A stretch of DNA of 64,000 nucleotides from G016756615 sp050958605 (GCF_050958605.1 NZ_JBJHDO010000004.1:248001-312000); one strand, 5' to 3'; positions 43,063 to 53,048 are shown, counted from the first letter of the stretch. Program-made: numbers and translations. Notes: a model not told the origin generated them from the sequence alone.

Positions 43063-45648
43063 ATGGAAGTCGTCGTCGTCGAGTCGCCGAACAAGGTAAA
43101 AACGATCAACAAGTATCTCGGCCGGAACTACAAGGTTCTGGCCTCGTTCGGCCATGTCCGTGACCTGCCGGCGAAAGACGGCTCCGTGCAACCGGACAAC
43201 GACTTCTCCATGTCATGGGAAGTGGACGGTCCCTCCTCCAAGCGGCTGACCGACATTGCCAAGGCTGTGAAGGAATCCGACGGGCTCATCCTGGCTACTG
43301 ACCCCGACCGCGAAGGCGAAGCGATCTCCTGGCACGTTCTCGAAGTGCTGAAGCAGAAGCGCGCCTTGAAGGACAAGCCGGTCAAGCGTGTGGTCTTCAA
43401 TTCGATCACCAAGCAGGCCGTGCTCGACGCCATGGCCAATCCGCGGGACATCGATCCGCCGCTGGTCGACGCCTACCTTGCCCGGCGGGCGCTCGATTAT
43501 CTCGTCGGTTTCTCGTTGTCGCCGGTCCTTTGGCGCAAGCTTCCAGGCGCCCGTTCGGCGGGTCGCGTCCAATCGGTGGCGCTGCGTTTTGTCTGTGACC
43601 GCGAGTCGGAGATCGAACGCTTCATCCGCGAGGATTATTGGCAGGTTGCCGCGATCCTGGGGACACCGCGCAACGAGAGCTTCGAGGCTCGGCTCACGGC
43701 CTTCGAAGGCAAGAAGCTGCAGAAGCTCGACATTTCGAGCCAGGAACAGGCCGACGACATCAAATCCATGCTGGACGGCGCTACTTTCAAGGCGCTTTCC
43801 GTCGAAGCCAAGCCGACCAAACGCAACCCTGCACCGCCCTTCACCACCTCGACCCTGCAGCAGGCAGCTTCCTCGCGGCTCGGCTTCTCCGCGGCGCGCA
43901 CCATGCAGGTCGCGCAGCGCCTTTATGAGGGCGTCGACATCGGTGGCGAAACCACGGGACTCATCACCTACATGCGTACCGATGGTGTCCAGATGGCGCC
44001 CGAGGCGATCAACGCGGCGCGCTCGGCGATCCTGAAGGACTTCGGCGACAGGTACCTGCCGGAAAAGCCTCGCTTTTATTCGACCAAGGCCAAGAATGCC
44101 CAGGAAGCGCACGAGGCGATCCGCCCCGCCGACTTTTCGCGCACACCGGCCTCCATCCGCCAGTATGTCGACGCCGACCAGTTCAAGCTCTACGACATGA
44201 TCTGGAAGCGCGCCATCGCGAGCCAGATGCAGCCGGCCGAAATCGAGCGCACCACCGTAGAGGTCGAGGCCGTCAATGGAGCGCGCGCCGCCAATCTGCG
44301 GGCCGTCGGCTCGGTGATCCGCTTCGACGGCTTCATCGCCGCCTATACGGAACAGAAGGACGACGACGCGGAAGATGAGGAGAATCGGCGCCTGCCCGAA
44401 ATCCGCACCGGCGAATCCCTCTCCCGCCAGGCGATCAACGTCACCCGCCATACGACCGAGCCGCCGCCGCGCTACACCGAAGCCTCTTTCATCAAGAAGA
44501 TGGAAGAGCTCGGCATCGGCCGTCCGTCGACTTACGTGGCGACGCTGAAGACGCTCGAGGACCGCGACTATGTAAAGATCGAGCAGCGGCGCCTGATCCC
44601 CCAGGCCAAGGGGCGTCTGGTGACGGCCTTCCTGGAATCGTTCTTCGAGCATTATGTCGAATATGATTTCACCGCTTCCCTGGAGGAGAAGCTCGACGAA
44701 ATCTCGGACGGGAGACTTGCCTGGAAGGAGGTGCTGCGCGACTTCTGGAGGGACTTCTCCAAGGCGATCGAAGACATCAAGGAACTGCGTATCACGGATG
44801 TTCTCGAGGCGCTCAACGAGGACCTCGCGCCGTTGATCTTCCCGGAACGGGAAGACGGGTCCAACCCGCGCGTTTGTCCGAAATGCGGCACCGGAACGCT
44901 GTCGCTGCGCCTCGGACGCAATGGCGCATTCATCGGCTGCTCGAACTATCCGGAATGCAACTACACGCGCCAGTTCGGAGCGGCCGGCATCAACGGAGAC
45001 GGCACGGCGGTCGAGGAGGGCGACAAGGCCCTGGGCAAGGATCCCTACACCGGCGAGGAGATCACGCTGAAGAGCGGACGCTTTGGCCCATACGTTCAGC
45101 GCGGGGAAGGCAAGGAGGCCAAGCGCGCGAGCCTGCCGAAGGGCTGGAGCCCGGACACGATCGACCATGAAAAGGCGCTGGCGCTTCTTTCACTCCCGCG
45201 CGACGTGGGCAAGCACCCGGAAACCGGCAAGATGATCTCGGCCGGCATCGGGCGGTACGGCCCGTTCGTGCTGCATGACGGTGCCTACGCCAACCTTGAA
45301 AGCATCGAGGACGTTTTCACCGTCGGCCTCAACCGCGCCGTCTCCGTCATCGCCGAGAAACAGTCGAAGGGCAAAGGCGGGCGGAACGGGGGGACACCGG
45401 CCGCGTTGAAAGATCTGGGCCCTCACCCCGACGGCGACGGCAACGTGACCGTTCGCGACGGCCGGTACGGGCCCTATGTGAACTACGGCAAAGTCAACGC
45501 AACATTGCCTAGGGGCAAGGATCCTCAATCGGTGACGATGGACGAGGCATTGACTCTGATCGCGGAAAAGGCCGCCAAGGGCGGCAACGGAAAGAAACCG
45601 GCCCGCAAGGCCGCGGCGAAGAAGCCCGCCGCCAGGAAGAAGGCGTAG
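43063..45648 (+). CDS. topA: DNA topoisomerase I
   Basis: An 861-residue type IA topoisomerase that relaxes negative supercoils. The Toprim domain starts MEVVVVESPNKVKTINKYLG and has 'ATDPDREGEAISWHVLEVL'. The active-site Tyr is in 'GLITYMRTDGVQM'. The C-terminal part has one zinc-finger-like motif (CPKCG...CSNYPEC) and three GRxGP(Y/F) repeats, and ends in a Lys/Ala-rich tail. ATG 43063 is chosen over an upstream in-frame start (43012) because homology begins there. Confidence 0.95.
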   Translation: MEVVVVESPNKVKTINKYLGRNYKVLASFGHVRDLPAKDGSVQPDNDFSMSWEVDGPSSKRLTDIAKAVKESDGLILATDPDREGEAISWHVLEVLKQKRALKDKPVKRVVFNSITKQAVLDAMANPRDIDPPLVDAYLARRALDYLVGFSLSPVLWRKLPGARSAGRVQSVALRFVCDRESEIERFIREDYWQVAAILGTPRNESFEARLTAFEGKKLQKLDISSQEQADDIKSMLDGATFKALSVEAKPTKRNPAPPFTTSTLQQAASSRLGFSAARTMQVAQRLYEGVDIGGETTGLITYMRTDGVQMAPEAINAARSAILKDFGDRYLPEKPRFYSTKAKNAQEAHEAIRPADFSRTPASIRQYVDADQFKLYDMIWKRAIASQMQPAEIERTTVEVEAVNGARAANLRAVGSVIRFDGFIAAYTEQKDDDAEDEENRRLPEIRTGESLSRQAINVTRHTTEPPPRYTEASFIKKMEELGIGRPSTYVATLKTLEDRDYVKIEQRRLIPQAKGRLVTAFLESFFEHYVEYDFTASLEEKLDEISDGRLAWKEVLRDFWRDFSKAIEDIKELRITDVLEALNEDLAPLIFPEREDGSNPRVCPKCGTGTLSLRLGRNGAFIGCSNYPECNYTRQFGAAGINGDGTAVEEGDKALGKDPYTGEEITLKSGRFGPYVQRGEGKEAKRASLPKGWSPDTIDHEKALALLSLPRDVGKHPETGKMISAGIGRYGPFVLHDGAYANLESIEDVFTVGLNRAVSVIAEKQSKGKGGRNGGTPAALKDLGPHPDGDGNVTVRDGRYGPYVNYGKVNATLPRGKDPQSVTMDEALTLIAEKAAKGGNGKKPARKAAAKKPAARKKA

Positions 45649-45652
45649 CCCG

Positions 45653-47965
45653 TTGGCCCGCAGCATCTCGGGGCGAAAGGCGGGCGGAAAAGGTGGCGCA
45701 TCGCGCGTGGATGCGCCCACCAATTTCCGCCCGTCGCGCGAAGACATCCTGCACTTCGTTACCGAGAATCCCGATCGCGCCGGCAAGCGCGATATTGCCA
45801 AGGCATTCTCGCTCAAGGGCGGCGATCGTATCTGGCTGAAGGATATGCTGCGCCAATTGCAGGACGACGGCCTGCTGCAGAAGAACCGTAAGCGGCTGGT
45901 CCGTCCGGGTGCCCTGCCCCATGTGGTGGTGCTGGAAATTTTCGGCCGCGACCCTGACGGAAGCCTTCTGGCGCGAGCGGTCGAGCGGGCGGGCGAAGAT
46001 GACGAGAACAATCCTCTTGTAGCGATCCGCTTGCCGCGGCAGCCTAAGGGACCAGTGCCCGGCATAGGCGATCGCGTGCTCGCCAAGGTCTTCCCGACGG
46101 ACGATCCGAGTGGACCAGCCTACTCGGCGCGCGTCATGAAGCTGATCGACCGGCAGCGCGAGGCGGTGCTCGGCGTGCTCCGCGTTTCTCCGGAAGGGAC
46201 GTTCCGTATCGAGCCGACCGAAAGGCGGCAGCCCGAATTGGTGGTCGAGTCCGAATTCCTGAACGGGGCCAAGGCGGGTGACCTCGTCGAGGTCGAACCT
46301 CTCCGAACAGGCCGATACGGTCTGCCCCGCGCGAGGATATTGTCGGTCATCGGGTCGCTCACCAGCGAAAAGGCGGTCTCGATGATCGCCATCCATGCCC
46401 ACGACATCCCTCACATATTCCCGGCCGAAGTGGTCGCTGAAGCGGAGGCCATGCGACCGGCGACGCTCGACGCTCGCGACGATTGGCGTGACGTTCCACT
46501 CGTCACCATCGACCCCGCCGACGCCAAGGACCATGATGACGCTGTTTTCGCCGAGCCTGACGCGGACGAGAAGAACCCGGGCGGCGTCATTGTCACCGTT
46601 GCGATCGCCGATGTCGCGGCCTATGTGCGGCCAGGTTCACCTCTCGATCGGGAAGCTCTGAGACGCGGCAACTCTGTCTATTTCCCGGACCGTGTCGTTC
46701 CGATGCTGCCCGAGCGAATCTCCAACGATCTCTGCTCGTTGCGGGAAGATGAAGAACGCCCGGCACTGGCCGTGCGCATGACATTCGCCGCCGATGGGCG
46801 CAAGATCCGTCATTCCTTCCATCGCGTCATGATGAAATCGACCGCACGGCTTGCCTATCCGCAGGCCCAGGCGGCGATCGACGGGCGTCCCGACGAGAAG
46901 ACCGGTCCGATCCTTGAAACGGTCCTGAAGCCATTGTGGCAAGCCTATGCGGTACTCAAACGCGGTCGCGATTCCCGTCAGCCGCTGGAACTCGACCTGC
47001 CTGAGCGCAAGATTCTGCTCACGCCCGATGGCACGGTCGATCGGGTCATCGTTCCCGAGCGCCTCGACGCCCACAAGCTCATCGAGGAGTTCATGATACA
47101 GGCGAACGTCGCGGCTGCCGAGACGCTGGAAGCGAAGCAGCAAAGGCTCGTCTACCGTATCCATGACGGCCCCTCCCTCGCCAAGCAGGAATCGCTGCGC
47201 GAATTCCTGGCGACGCTCGATCTTTCGCTGGCCCGCGGCGCGCAATTGCGGCCATCCCAGTTCAACGCGATCTTGGAGCGCGTGCGAGGCGCCGATAACG
47301 AAGTGCTCGTCAACGAGGTGGTTCTCCGTTCGCAGAGCCAGGCCGAATACTCGCCGGCCAATATCGGGCATTTCGGACTCAATCTCCGTCGATATGCGCA
47401 TTTCACCTCGCCGATCCGGCGTTACGCCGATCTGGTTGTGCATCGTGCCTTGATTTCCGCGCTCGGCCTCGGGAAAGACGGCCTGACGCGCGGCGAAGAA
47501 GAGCGGCTGGAGGAGACATCGGCCCTCATCTCTGCGTCGGAACGACGCGCCATGGCCGCGGAGCGGGAGACGATAGACCGGCTGATCGCTGCTTATCTGG
47601 CTGAAAAAGTTGATGAAACCTTTGATGCCCGCATCTCGGGCGTCGCCAAGGCGGGGCTTTTTGTCCAGTTGCCAATCTATGGGGCGGACGGCTTCATACC
47701 GGTGTCATCTCTCGGAGGCGACTACTATATCTACGACGAGGCGGCCCATACGCTGTTCGGCGAGCGTACCCGCAAAGGCTATCAGCTCGGCGACAGCGTC
47801 GCGGTGCGGCTCGTGGAGGTCGCCCCACTCGCCGGTGCGATGCGCTTCGAGATGCTGACCGATCCCAAGCCCCTTTCCGGCTCCCGGCGATCGTTCCACA
47901 AGACAAAAGGCAAGGCGCGGCGGCGCGCGACCCAACCGCGCAGAGCGCCCCACGGCAGGAGTTAG
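45653..47965 (+). CDS. rnr: Ribonuclease R
   Basis: A 770-residue 3'-5' exoribonuclease. It has an N-terminal winged helix ('RPSREDILHFVTENPDRAGK'), cold-shock-like domains, the RNB catalytic domain with 'TIDPADAKDHDDAVFAEPDA', 'NIGHFGLNLRRYAHFTSPIR' and a C-terminal S1 domain. A basic tail (KGKARRRATQPRRAPHGRS) may bind RNA or ribosomes. The start is a TTG four bases past the topA stop, so translation probably follows topA. Confidence 0.93.
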   Translation: MARSISGRKAGGKGGASRVDAPTNFRPSREDILHFVTENPDRAGKRDIAKAFSLKGGDRIWLKDMLRQLQDDGLLQKNRKRLVRPGALPHVVVLEIFGRDPDGSLLARAVERAGEDDENNPLVAIRLPRQPKGPVPGIGDRVLAKVFPTDDPSGPAYSARVMKLIDRQREAVLGVLRVSPEGTFRIEPTERRQPELVVESEFLNGAKAGDLVEVEPLRTGRYGLPRARILSVIGSLTSEKAVSMIAIHAHDIPHIFPAEVVAEAEAMRPATLDARDDWRDVPLVTIDPADAKDHDDAVFAEPDADEKNPGGVIVTVAIADVAAYVRPGSPLDREALRRGNSVYFPDRVVPMLPERISNDLCSLREDEERPALAVRMTFAADGRKIRHSFHRVMMKSTARLAYPQAQAAIDGRPDEKTGPILETVLKPLWQAYAVLKRGRDSRQPLELDLPERKILLTPDGTVDRVIVPERLDAHKLIEEFMIQANVAAAETLEAKQQRLVYRIHDGPSLAKQESLREFLATLDLSLARGAQLRPSQFNAILERVRGADNEVLVNEVVLRSQSQAEYSPANIGHFGLNLRRYAHFTSPIRRYADLVVHRALISALGLGKDGLTRGEEERLEETSALISASERRAMAAERETIDRLIAAYLAEKVDETFDARISGVAKAGLFVQLPIYGADGFIPVSSLGGDYYIYDEAAHTLFGERTRKGYQLGDSVAVRLVEVAPLAGAMRFEMLTDPKPLSGSRRSFHKTKGKARRRATQPRRAPHGRS

Positions 47966-47970
47966 AAACT

Positions 47971-48405
47971 TTGGAGGAACAGGTTTTCGGCGGCGAGAGC
48001 CAGCCTCGACGGCCCGTGCGGCCGATCTGGACAGCGATAAAGCGCGGCGCGCTGGGCCGATGCCCGAGTTGCGGCCAGGGCAGGCTCTTCTCCTCCTTTC
48101 TGAAGACCGTTCGCGAATGCGAATATTGCGGCGAGGAAATACATCATCATCGCGCGGACGATCTTCCGGCCTATCTGGTGGTCGTCATTCTTGGCCATGT
48201 GGTCGTCGGAGCCTTCATGGCGGTCGAGGCGGCTAGCACGCTTTCGACATGGCAGCACCTTGCCATTTGGATCCCCTTGACGATCCTCTCCGCGCTGGTC
48301 CTCATACGCCCCACAAAGGGAGCTGTCGTCGGCCTGCAATGGGCACTCTATATGCATGGCTTCGGCGGCGAGGACGATCAGATCGAGGCTCATCCCGAAG
48401 CCTGA
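47971..48405 (+). CDS. DUF983 family membrane protein
   Basis: 144 residues. A zinc-ribbon-like head ('GRCPSCGQGRLFSSFL' with a second pair ECEYCG) is followed by two transmembrane helices ('YLVVVILGHVVVGAFMAVEA' and 'LAIWIPLTILSALVLI'). The role of DUF983 is not known. It starts at TTG 47971 with the rnr stop five bases upstream, and co-occurs with rnr and a Nudix gene in rhizobia. Confidence 0.85.
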   Translation: MEEQVFGGESQPRRPVRPIWTAIKRGALGRCPSCGQGRLFSSFLKTVRECEYCGEEIHHHRADDLPAYLVVVILGHVVVGAFMAVEAASTLSTWQHLAIWIPLTILSALVLIRPTKGAVVGLQWALYMHGFGGEDDQIEAHPEA

Positions 48406-48422
48406 CGAGGGAAGGTGGTTTG

Positions 48423-49163
48423 ATGGAAGGACTAACGAGGGCCGAGGTAGACAAGGCCGAATCGAAGGACTTCGCCTTGGGCGGAAAGCCCATGCGGCCC
48501 CGCGATGCAGCGACCCTGATCCTGCTCGACAGGCGCGGGCACCAGACCTTTGTGTTGATGGGCCGGCGGCATGCGAGCCACGCTTTCATGCCCGGCAAAT
48601 TCGTCTTTCCCGGTGGCCGGACCGACCCTGGGGACAGCCGCATCCCTGTTGCCGCACAGTTGCATCCTGCGGAAGAGGTCAAGCTTGCCGGCACCGGCAA
48701 CCGCGCCTCCGCGGCCCGCGCCCGAGCGATCGCGCTATCCGCGATTCGCGAGACCTATGAAGAAGCCGGCCTGCTGATCGGCCGCAAGGGTGCCTTTGCA
48801 ACCGAAAAGCCGGAATGGCAGGAGTTCGCCCGGCAGAGCGTCTGTCCCTCGCTTGAAACCTTGCGCTTTGTCGCCCGGGCGATCACGCCGCCGGGGCGTG
48901 TGCGCCGCTTCGACACGCGTTTTCTCGCCGCCTGGAGGGATGATGTGGCCGTTGCGCTGCCCGGAGGCGGCCCGACGAACGAACTCGAAGAACTCGTCTG
49001 GCTGCCATTGGCGGAAGCCAGACAGGCGGATATCCCCACGATCACGCGGACGATCCTCGACGAACTCGAGCGACGCCTCTCCGATGACCCGCAATTGCAA
49101 CCGGGTGGAACGGTGCCGTTCTATCGCATGCTGCATAACCGCTTCCGTCGCGAAGTCATTTAG
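48423..49163 (+). CDS. Nudix hydrolase with split Nudix box
   Basis: 246 residues. The fold begins 'DAATLILLDRRG' and 'FMPGKFVFPGGRTDPGDSRI'. The catalytic helix reads 'AIRETYEEAGLLIG', the REx2EExG core of the Nudix box. About 35 residues are inserted between the GG and the REx2EE part, as in the NUDT7/NUDT19-like CoA-diphosphatase group. A CoA or acyl-CoA diphosphate substrate is therefore plausible. ATG 48423 is chosen, ten codons before the domain. Confidence 0.82.
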   Translation: MEGLTRAEVDKAESKDFALGGKPMRPRDAATLILLDRRGHQTFVLMGRRHASHAFMPGKFVFPGGRTDPGDSRIPVAAQLHPAEEVKLAGTGNRASAARARAIALSAIRETYEEAGLLIGRKGAFATEKPEWQEFARQSVCPSLETLRFVARAITPPGRVRRFDTRFLAAWRDDVAVALPGGGPTNELEELVWLPLAEARQADIPTITRTILDELERRLSDDPQLQPGGTVPFYRMLHNRFRREVI

Positions 49164-49169
49164 AGCTGC

Positions 49170-50360
49170 ATGACCGGCATGCTTCAGCAGAACAGCGCCG
49201 TCACGGCGCAAACGCGCTGGTTGTCGATTACGGCCGCGATTGCCTCCATCAGTGTCGTCGGCATCGCCATTGGGCTCGGTATTCCCCTTCTCAGCGTAAT
49301 ATTGGAGGGCCGGGGCCATTCGGCCTCGATGATCGGCCTCAACACGGCGGTTGCGGGCATAGCCTCCATCGCCGCCGCCCCGGTCGCGATTCCGCTTGCC
49401 GTGCGCCTGGGCGTCGTGCCCACCATGCTCGGGATGATCGTGTCCGGTGCGCTGGCCTTTATCGGTTTCTACTTCGCGCCGCATTTCTGGCTGTGGTTCC
49501 CGCTGCGGGTCATCCTGCATGTGGCACTCACCGTTCTGTTCATCCTGTCGGAATTCTGGATCAGCGTTTCCGCACCGCCCCACAAACGTGGTTTGGTGCT
49601 TGGCCTTTACGCGACGGTTTTGTCGCTCGGTTTCGCGCTCGGACCTTGGCTTTTCGCCCAGATCGGCAGCAGGGGCTTTCTGCCCTTCGGCATCACCTTC
49701 GCCGTCACCATGATCGCGGCCATCCCGGTGGCGGCAGCCTGGAGACAGAGCCCGGCGATCAAACGTTCCGACGACGAATCACGCAGCTTCATCAGCTACA
49801 TCTGGCTCGTCCCGACCGCCACGGCGGCGGTGTTGGTATTCGGCGCGGTCGAAACGGGCGGCTTCGCGCTGTTTCCCGTCTATGGGGCGCGCGTGGGTTT
49901 TCCGGAAAGCGACGCCGCCCTGCTGCTCAGCATGATCGGACTGGGGAACGTCGTCATGCAGATCCCGCTCGGCATGATCAGCGATCGCATCCGAGACCGA
50001 CGTTATCTCCTCCTTGCATGTGCCGCCACCGGCCTCGCGGGCATGCTCGCGCTGCCACATCTGACCGGCAACTGGTACGTGCTGGCCGTGCTCCTGTTCT
50101 TCTGGGGCGGTGTGGTGGCGGCTCTTTATACGATCGGCCTGGCTCATCTCGGCTCGCGACTGACCGGCCACGAGCTTGCCTCCGCCAACGCGGCATTCGT
50201 GTTCTGCTACGGCCTCGGCATGGTGCTCGGGCCACAGGCGATCGGTATCGGCATGGATCTGCTCGGCGACCAGGGCTTCGCCTGGTCCCTGGCGCTTTTC
50301 TTCGCCGCCTACATCGTTCTGGCGGTCAACCGTCTAGCGGTGTCCTACCGCCGGTCTTGA
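49170..50360 (+). CDS. MFS transporter (YcaD-like)
   Basis: A 396-residue 12-helix protein. Its C-terminal part ('ALYTIGLAHLGSRLTGHELA', 'ASANAAFVFCYGLGMVLGPQ') aligns directly with the DUF1127-MFS fusion at 1670-3034, so the two are paralogues. It begins 6 bases after the Nudix stop and lies just before rpmG. Substrate unknown. Confidence 0.85.
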   Translation: MTGMLQQNSAVTAQTRWLSITAAIASISVVGIAIGLGIPLLSVILEGRGHSASMIGLNTAVAGIASIAAAPVAIPLAVRLGVVPTMLGMIVSGALAFIGFYFAPHFWLWFPLRVILHVALTVLFILSEFWISVSAPPHKRGLVLGLYATVLSLGFALGPWLFAQIGSRGFLPFGITFAVTMIAAIPVAAAWRQSPAIKRSDDESRSFISYIWLVPTATAAVLVFGAVETGGFALFPVYGARVGFPESDAALLLSMIGLGNVVMQIPLGMISDRIRDRRYLLLACAATGLAGMLALPHLTGNWYVLAVLLFFWGGVVAALYTIGLAHLGSRLTGHELASANAAFVFCYGLGMVLGPQAIGIGMDLLGDQGFAWSLALFFAAYIVLAVNRLAVSYRRS

Positions 50361-50462
50361 CTTTTCAGGTGCCTTCTATATCAGTCGCGGCACGTTTTCC
50401 GCGTCCGGGTTTCGCTCCCGTGCTCAGGCGGTACGAAAACCCAGAAATAACGGACGAGAATC

Positions 50463-50630
50463 ATGGCCAAAGCTGCAAATATCAAGATCAAGCTTCTGTC
50501 GACCGCCGATACCGGCTACTTCTACGTGACGAGCAAGAACAGCCGCACCAAGACGGACAAGCTGTCGTTCCGCAAGTACGATCCGATCGCCAAGAAGCAC
50601 GTCGAGTTCAAGGAAACCAAGATCAAGTAA
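50463..50630 (+). CDS. rpmG: 50S ribosomal protein L33
   Basis: 55 residues: MAKAANIKIKLLSTADTGYF, then 'YVTSKNSRTKTDKLSFRKYD' and 'KHVEFKETKIK'. This is the zinc-free (C-minus) L33 form, without the CxxC pairs. It is followed 30 bases later by a strong intrinsic terminator. Confidence 0.97.
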   Translation: MAKAANIKIKLLSTADTGYFYVTSKNSRTKTDKLSFRKYDPIAKKHVEFKETKIK

Positions 50631-50660
50631 TCCGGTTCCCGGTCTCGGCCAGATTGATGC

Positions 50661-50683
50661 GCCGCCCTCAGGGCGGCGTTTTT
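50661..50683 (+). terminator. Rho-independent terminator after rpmG
   Basis: GCCGCCC-TCA-GGGCGGC (50661-50677) forms a perfect 7-bp stem with a 3-nt loop, followed by GTTTTT. Confidence 0.9.
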
Positions 50684-51259
50684 GCTTCAATTTCCCAGTA
50701 AGATCGTTCAGGCAAGCCCCTCACCCGCCTGCGGGATATCTCTCCCCTCGGAAGTCACGCATCTCACGTATCGTCGGCGTTCTCTGGAGCACCCCACGGA
50801 TGTGCGAATCTCATAACCAATTCGCGAGAGAGAGCGGTCCGGCAGGAGAGTGAGGAGCAACTCGCGACCGGTCAAAGACCAACGCCCATGCTGTTAGGAG
50901 GCAGATCTCGAAATCGTAGCGATTAGACCAAGCTACGCGGACAGGCTCAAGTCGTTCGGAAGAAAGCAAAGGGGGCCGGTCGGCTTGCTGGCAGCGGTAC
51001 GAGGAGGCCACTATGTGCCAGGGCCGGCCGGCCGACCCCACGACCCAGGAGATGCGGCGGACCTGAGCATCATGGGGTATCGGAGCACGGAACCGGAATT
51101 CCCTCGCCCGGTACCGTTCGCCTTGCTTGAAATGACATTCGCGCAAGAGCACTTGAAAATCAACTATTTCTTAACCAAGGCTCGCGAATCGCCGAAGTTA
51201 AGGTAAACAAGCATGGATTCTCGCTTGAGCCCTCCGCCCCCGAGATAGCGAACCGCATC
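50684..51259. repeat. Gene-free 576 bp with a degenerate rhizobial-type palindromic repeat
   Basis: No gene is seen. CCCTCACCCGCCTGCGGGA (within 50717-50754) and the inverted partner CCGGCAGGAGAGTGAGG (within 50825-50854) resemble the 'CCCTCA...CTTCTCCCC' intergenic repeats common in rhizobia, here eroded. The rest contains isolated short frames only and the likely promoter area of neighbouring genes. Confidence 0.4.
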
Positions 51260-52633
51260 TCAGGCGGCGTTGGCGACGACACGATTACGCCCTGATGCCT
51301 TCGCTTCGTAGAGCGCGATATCGGCGCGCTTCACCAACGCCTCGACCGTATCGGCTGGCTGTTGGATGGAGGAAACTCCGACGCTGATGGTCACATCGAT
51401 CGTCGTTCCATCCTTGCCGATCGCGAAGGGAATACGCGCGATTTCGGCACGAATGCGCTCGGCGACTTTTTCGGCCACGGGTCCATCCGTATCCGGCATG
51501 ACCACGACGAATTCCTCGCCGCCGTAGCGGCAGACAAGGTCGATGCCACGAATATTCTTGCGAAGCCGCTGCGCAAACTCGCGCAGCACGTCGTCGCCGC
51601 CATCGTGCCCATGGGTATCGTTGATAGACTTGAAGCGATCGAGATCGGTTATCATCAGCGAGAGCGGCCGGCGGCGCGCCATAGCACGATCGAAGAGCGT
51701 GCGGAGATGGCTGTCGAGATAGCGGCGATTGTGGATTCCGGTCAGGCCGTCCGTCACCGCCATCTCGATGGTTTGCGTCAGGCTTGCCCTTAGCTGGTCG
51801 TTATACTGCTTGCGGCGCACCTGCGTGCGCAGCCGCGCCGTCAGTTCCTGCTTGTCGACGGGCCGCACCACATAGTCGTTGATGCCGAGTTCGAGGCCAC
51901 GGATAATCAATTCTTCCTCACCATCCTCGGCGATGAGCACGATCGGCACGACCCGAGTGCGGTCGAGCGAACGTAATTGCGAGCAAAGCCGCAGCGGATC
52001 GAAATCGGTGAAGCCGGTGGATACGATCACGCATTCGTAGTCTTTTCCAGCTGCCTGGAACACTCCCATGCCGGGTTCGCGGACCACGTCGAGCTCCACT
52101 GCGCCTCGGAGCATCTTCTCGATGCCGCTGCACGACGTCTCGCGTTCATCGATCAGAAGGATCTTGGGGGGCGCCAGTTCGGCAGGCTTTCGCCGGTTCA
52201 GCAACTCCTCCAGACCGATGTTGCGCGTGGTGGAGGCTCGCAGGCGCAGCTCGTCGGTCAGCATCTTGAGCCGAACGAGGCTTTTGACACGCGTCATCAA
52301 TTGCAGGTCGTTGACGGGTTTGGTCAGGAAATCGTCGGCGCCCGCCTCCAAGCCCCGGACGCGATCGGCAACCTGGTCGAGGGCAGTGATCATCACCACC
52401 GGTATATGCGCGGTCGCCGGATCGCTCTTCAAGCGTCGGCAGACCTCGAAACCGTCCATGTCGGGCATCATCACGTCGAGCAGGACGACGTCTACCTTGC
52501 CGTTCTCGCAGGTCTCGATCGCTTCCGGGCCGCTGCTCGCGGTGAGCACGTCGAAATATTCCGCGAGCAGTCGAACCTCCAGCAGTTTCACATTGGCCGG
52601 AATGTCGTCGACGACAAGGATGCGCGCGGTCAT
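51260..52633 (-). CDS. pleD: PleD-type diguanylate cyclase response regulator (REC-REC-GGDEF)
   Basis: 457 residues. The first receiver has its phospho-Asp in 'DVVLLDVMMPDMDGFEV'. The second receiver-like domain (about 155-280) lacks the Asp (VIVSTGFTDFD) and serves as an adaptor in Caulobacter PleD. The GGDEF domain has GGEEF as active site and RGID five residues before it as the inhibitory I-site. It makes c-di-GMP, which drives the pole and motility switch in the cell cycle. The start is ATG 52633, 44 bases after divK; reading upstream would overlap divK. Confidence 0.92.
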   Translation of the reverse strand: MTARILVVDDIPANVKLLEVRLLAEYFDVLTASSGPEAIETCENGKVDVVLLDVMMPDMDGFEVCRRLKSDPATAHIPVVMITALDQVADRVRGLEAGADDFLTKPVNDLQLMTRVKSLVRLKMLTDELRLRASTTRNIGLEELLNRRKPAELAPPKILLIDERETSCSGIEKMLRGAVELDVVREPGMGVFQAAGKDYECVIVSTGFTDFDPLRLCSQLRSLDRTRVVPIVLIAEDGEEELIIRGLELGINDYVVRPVDKQELTARLRTQVRRKQYNDQLRASLTQTIEMAVTDGLTGIHNRRYLDSHLRTLFDRAMARRRPLSLMITDLDRFKSINDTHGHDGGDDVLREFAQRLRKNIRGIDLVCRYGGEEFVVVMPDTDGPVAEKVAERIRAEIARIPFAIGKDGTTIDVTISVGVSSIQQPADTVEALVKRADIALYEAKASGRNRVVANAA

Positions 52634-52676
52634 GGGCGGTTCCGAACGAAACTGATGGAGGGGGACGGCAGCGGCA

Positions 52677-53048
52677 TCAGGCGTCGCCCAGATAAGATTT
52701 GATGGTTTCGATAAAGCGCGGCACCGAAATCGGTTTCGAAATATACGCTTCACATCCACCTTGCCGGATGCGTTCCTCGTCGCCTTTCATGGCAAAAGCC
52801 GTAACGGCGATCACCGGGATGGTGTGCAGTTCACTGTCTTCTTTCAGCCATTTGGTGACGTCGAGGCCGGACACTTCAGGCAACTGTATGTCCATGAGAA
52901 TGAGGTCGGGCCGATGCGTCCGGGCAAGATCCAGCACTTCCAGACCATTGCGCGTGCGCACGGTCTCGTAGCCGTTGGCCTCGATCAGATCGCGGAAGAG
53001 CTTCATGTTGAGCTCGTTGTCTTCGACGATCATAACTTTTTTTGGCAT
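52677..53048 (-). CDS. divK: Single-domain response regulator DivK
   Basis: A 123-residue stand-alone receiver: acidic pair in 'KKVMIVEDNELNMKLFRD', phospho-Asp in 'DLILMDIQLPEVSGLDV', Thr in 'IPVIAVTAFAMKGDEE' and Lys in 'AYISKPISV'. With PleJ/DivJ/PleC-type kinases it controls the CtrA cell-cycle phosphorelay. Order divK-pleD is conserved in alphaproteobacteria. Confidence 0.93.
   Translation of the reverse strand: MPKKVMIVEDNELNMKLFRDLIEANGYETVRTRNGLEVLDLARTHRPDLILMDIQLPEVSGLDVTKWLKEDSELHTIPVIAVTAFAMKGDEERIRQGGCEAYISKPISVPRFIETIKSYLGDA

Noticed and set aside
43213..45168. Long open frame on the minus strand opposite topA (about 650 codons)
   Set aside because: Antisense shadow of a high-GC gene; topA on the plus strand has full motifs and the antisense product resembles no protein. 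The same reasoning removes the long antisense frames at 37063-38853, 45509-46534, 56444-57874 and 60758-62455.
48423..49163. Nudix gene as a pseudogene because the 23-residue box is interrupted
   Set aside because: The insertion is characteristic of the NUDT7/NUDT19-like group and REx2EExG is intact.
50717..50854. CRISPR-like array or origin in the gene-free stretch after rpmG
   Set aside because: Only one eroded palindromic repeat pair is present, without regular spacers, DnaA boxes or AT-rich unwinding repeats.
52020..52100. Missing phospho-Asp in the second receiver domain of PleD
   Set aside because: The second receiver of PleD is an adaptor without phosphorylation in the known protein, so this is expected.
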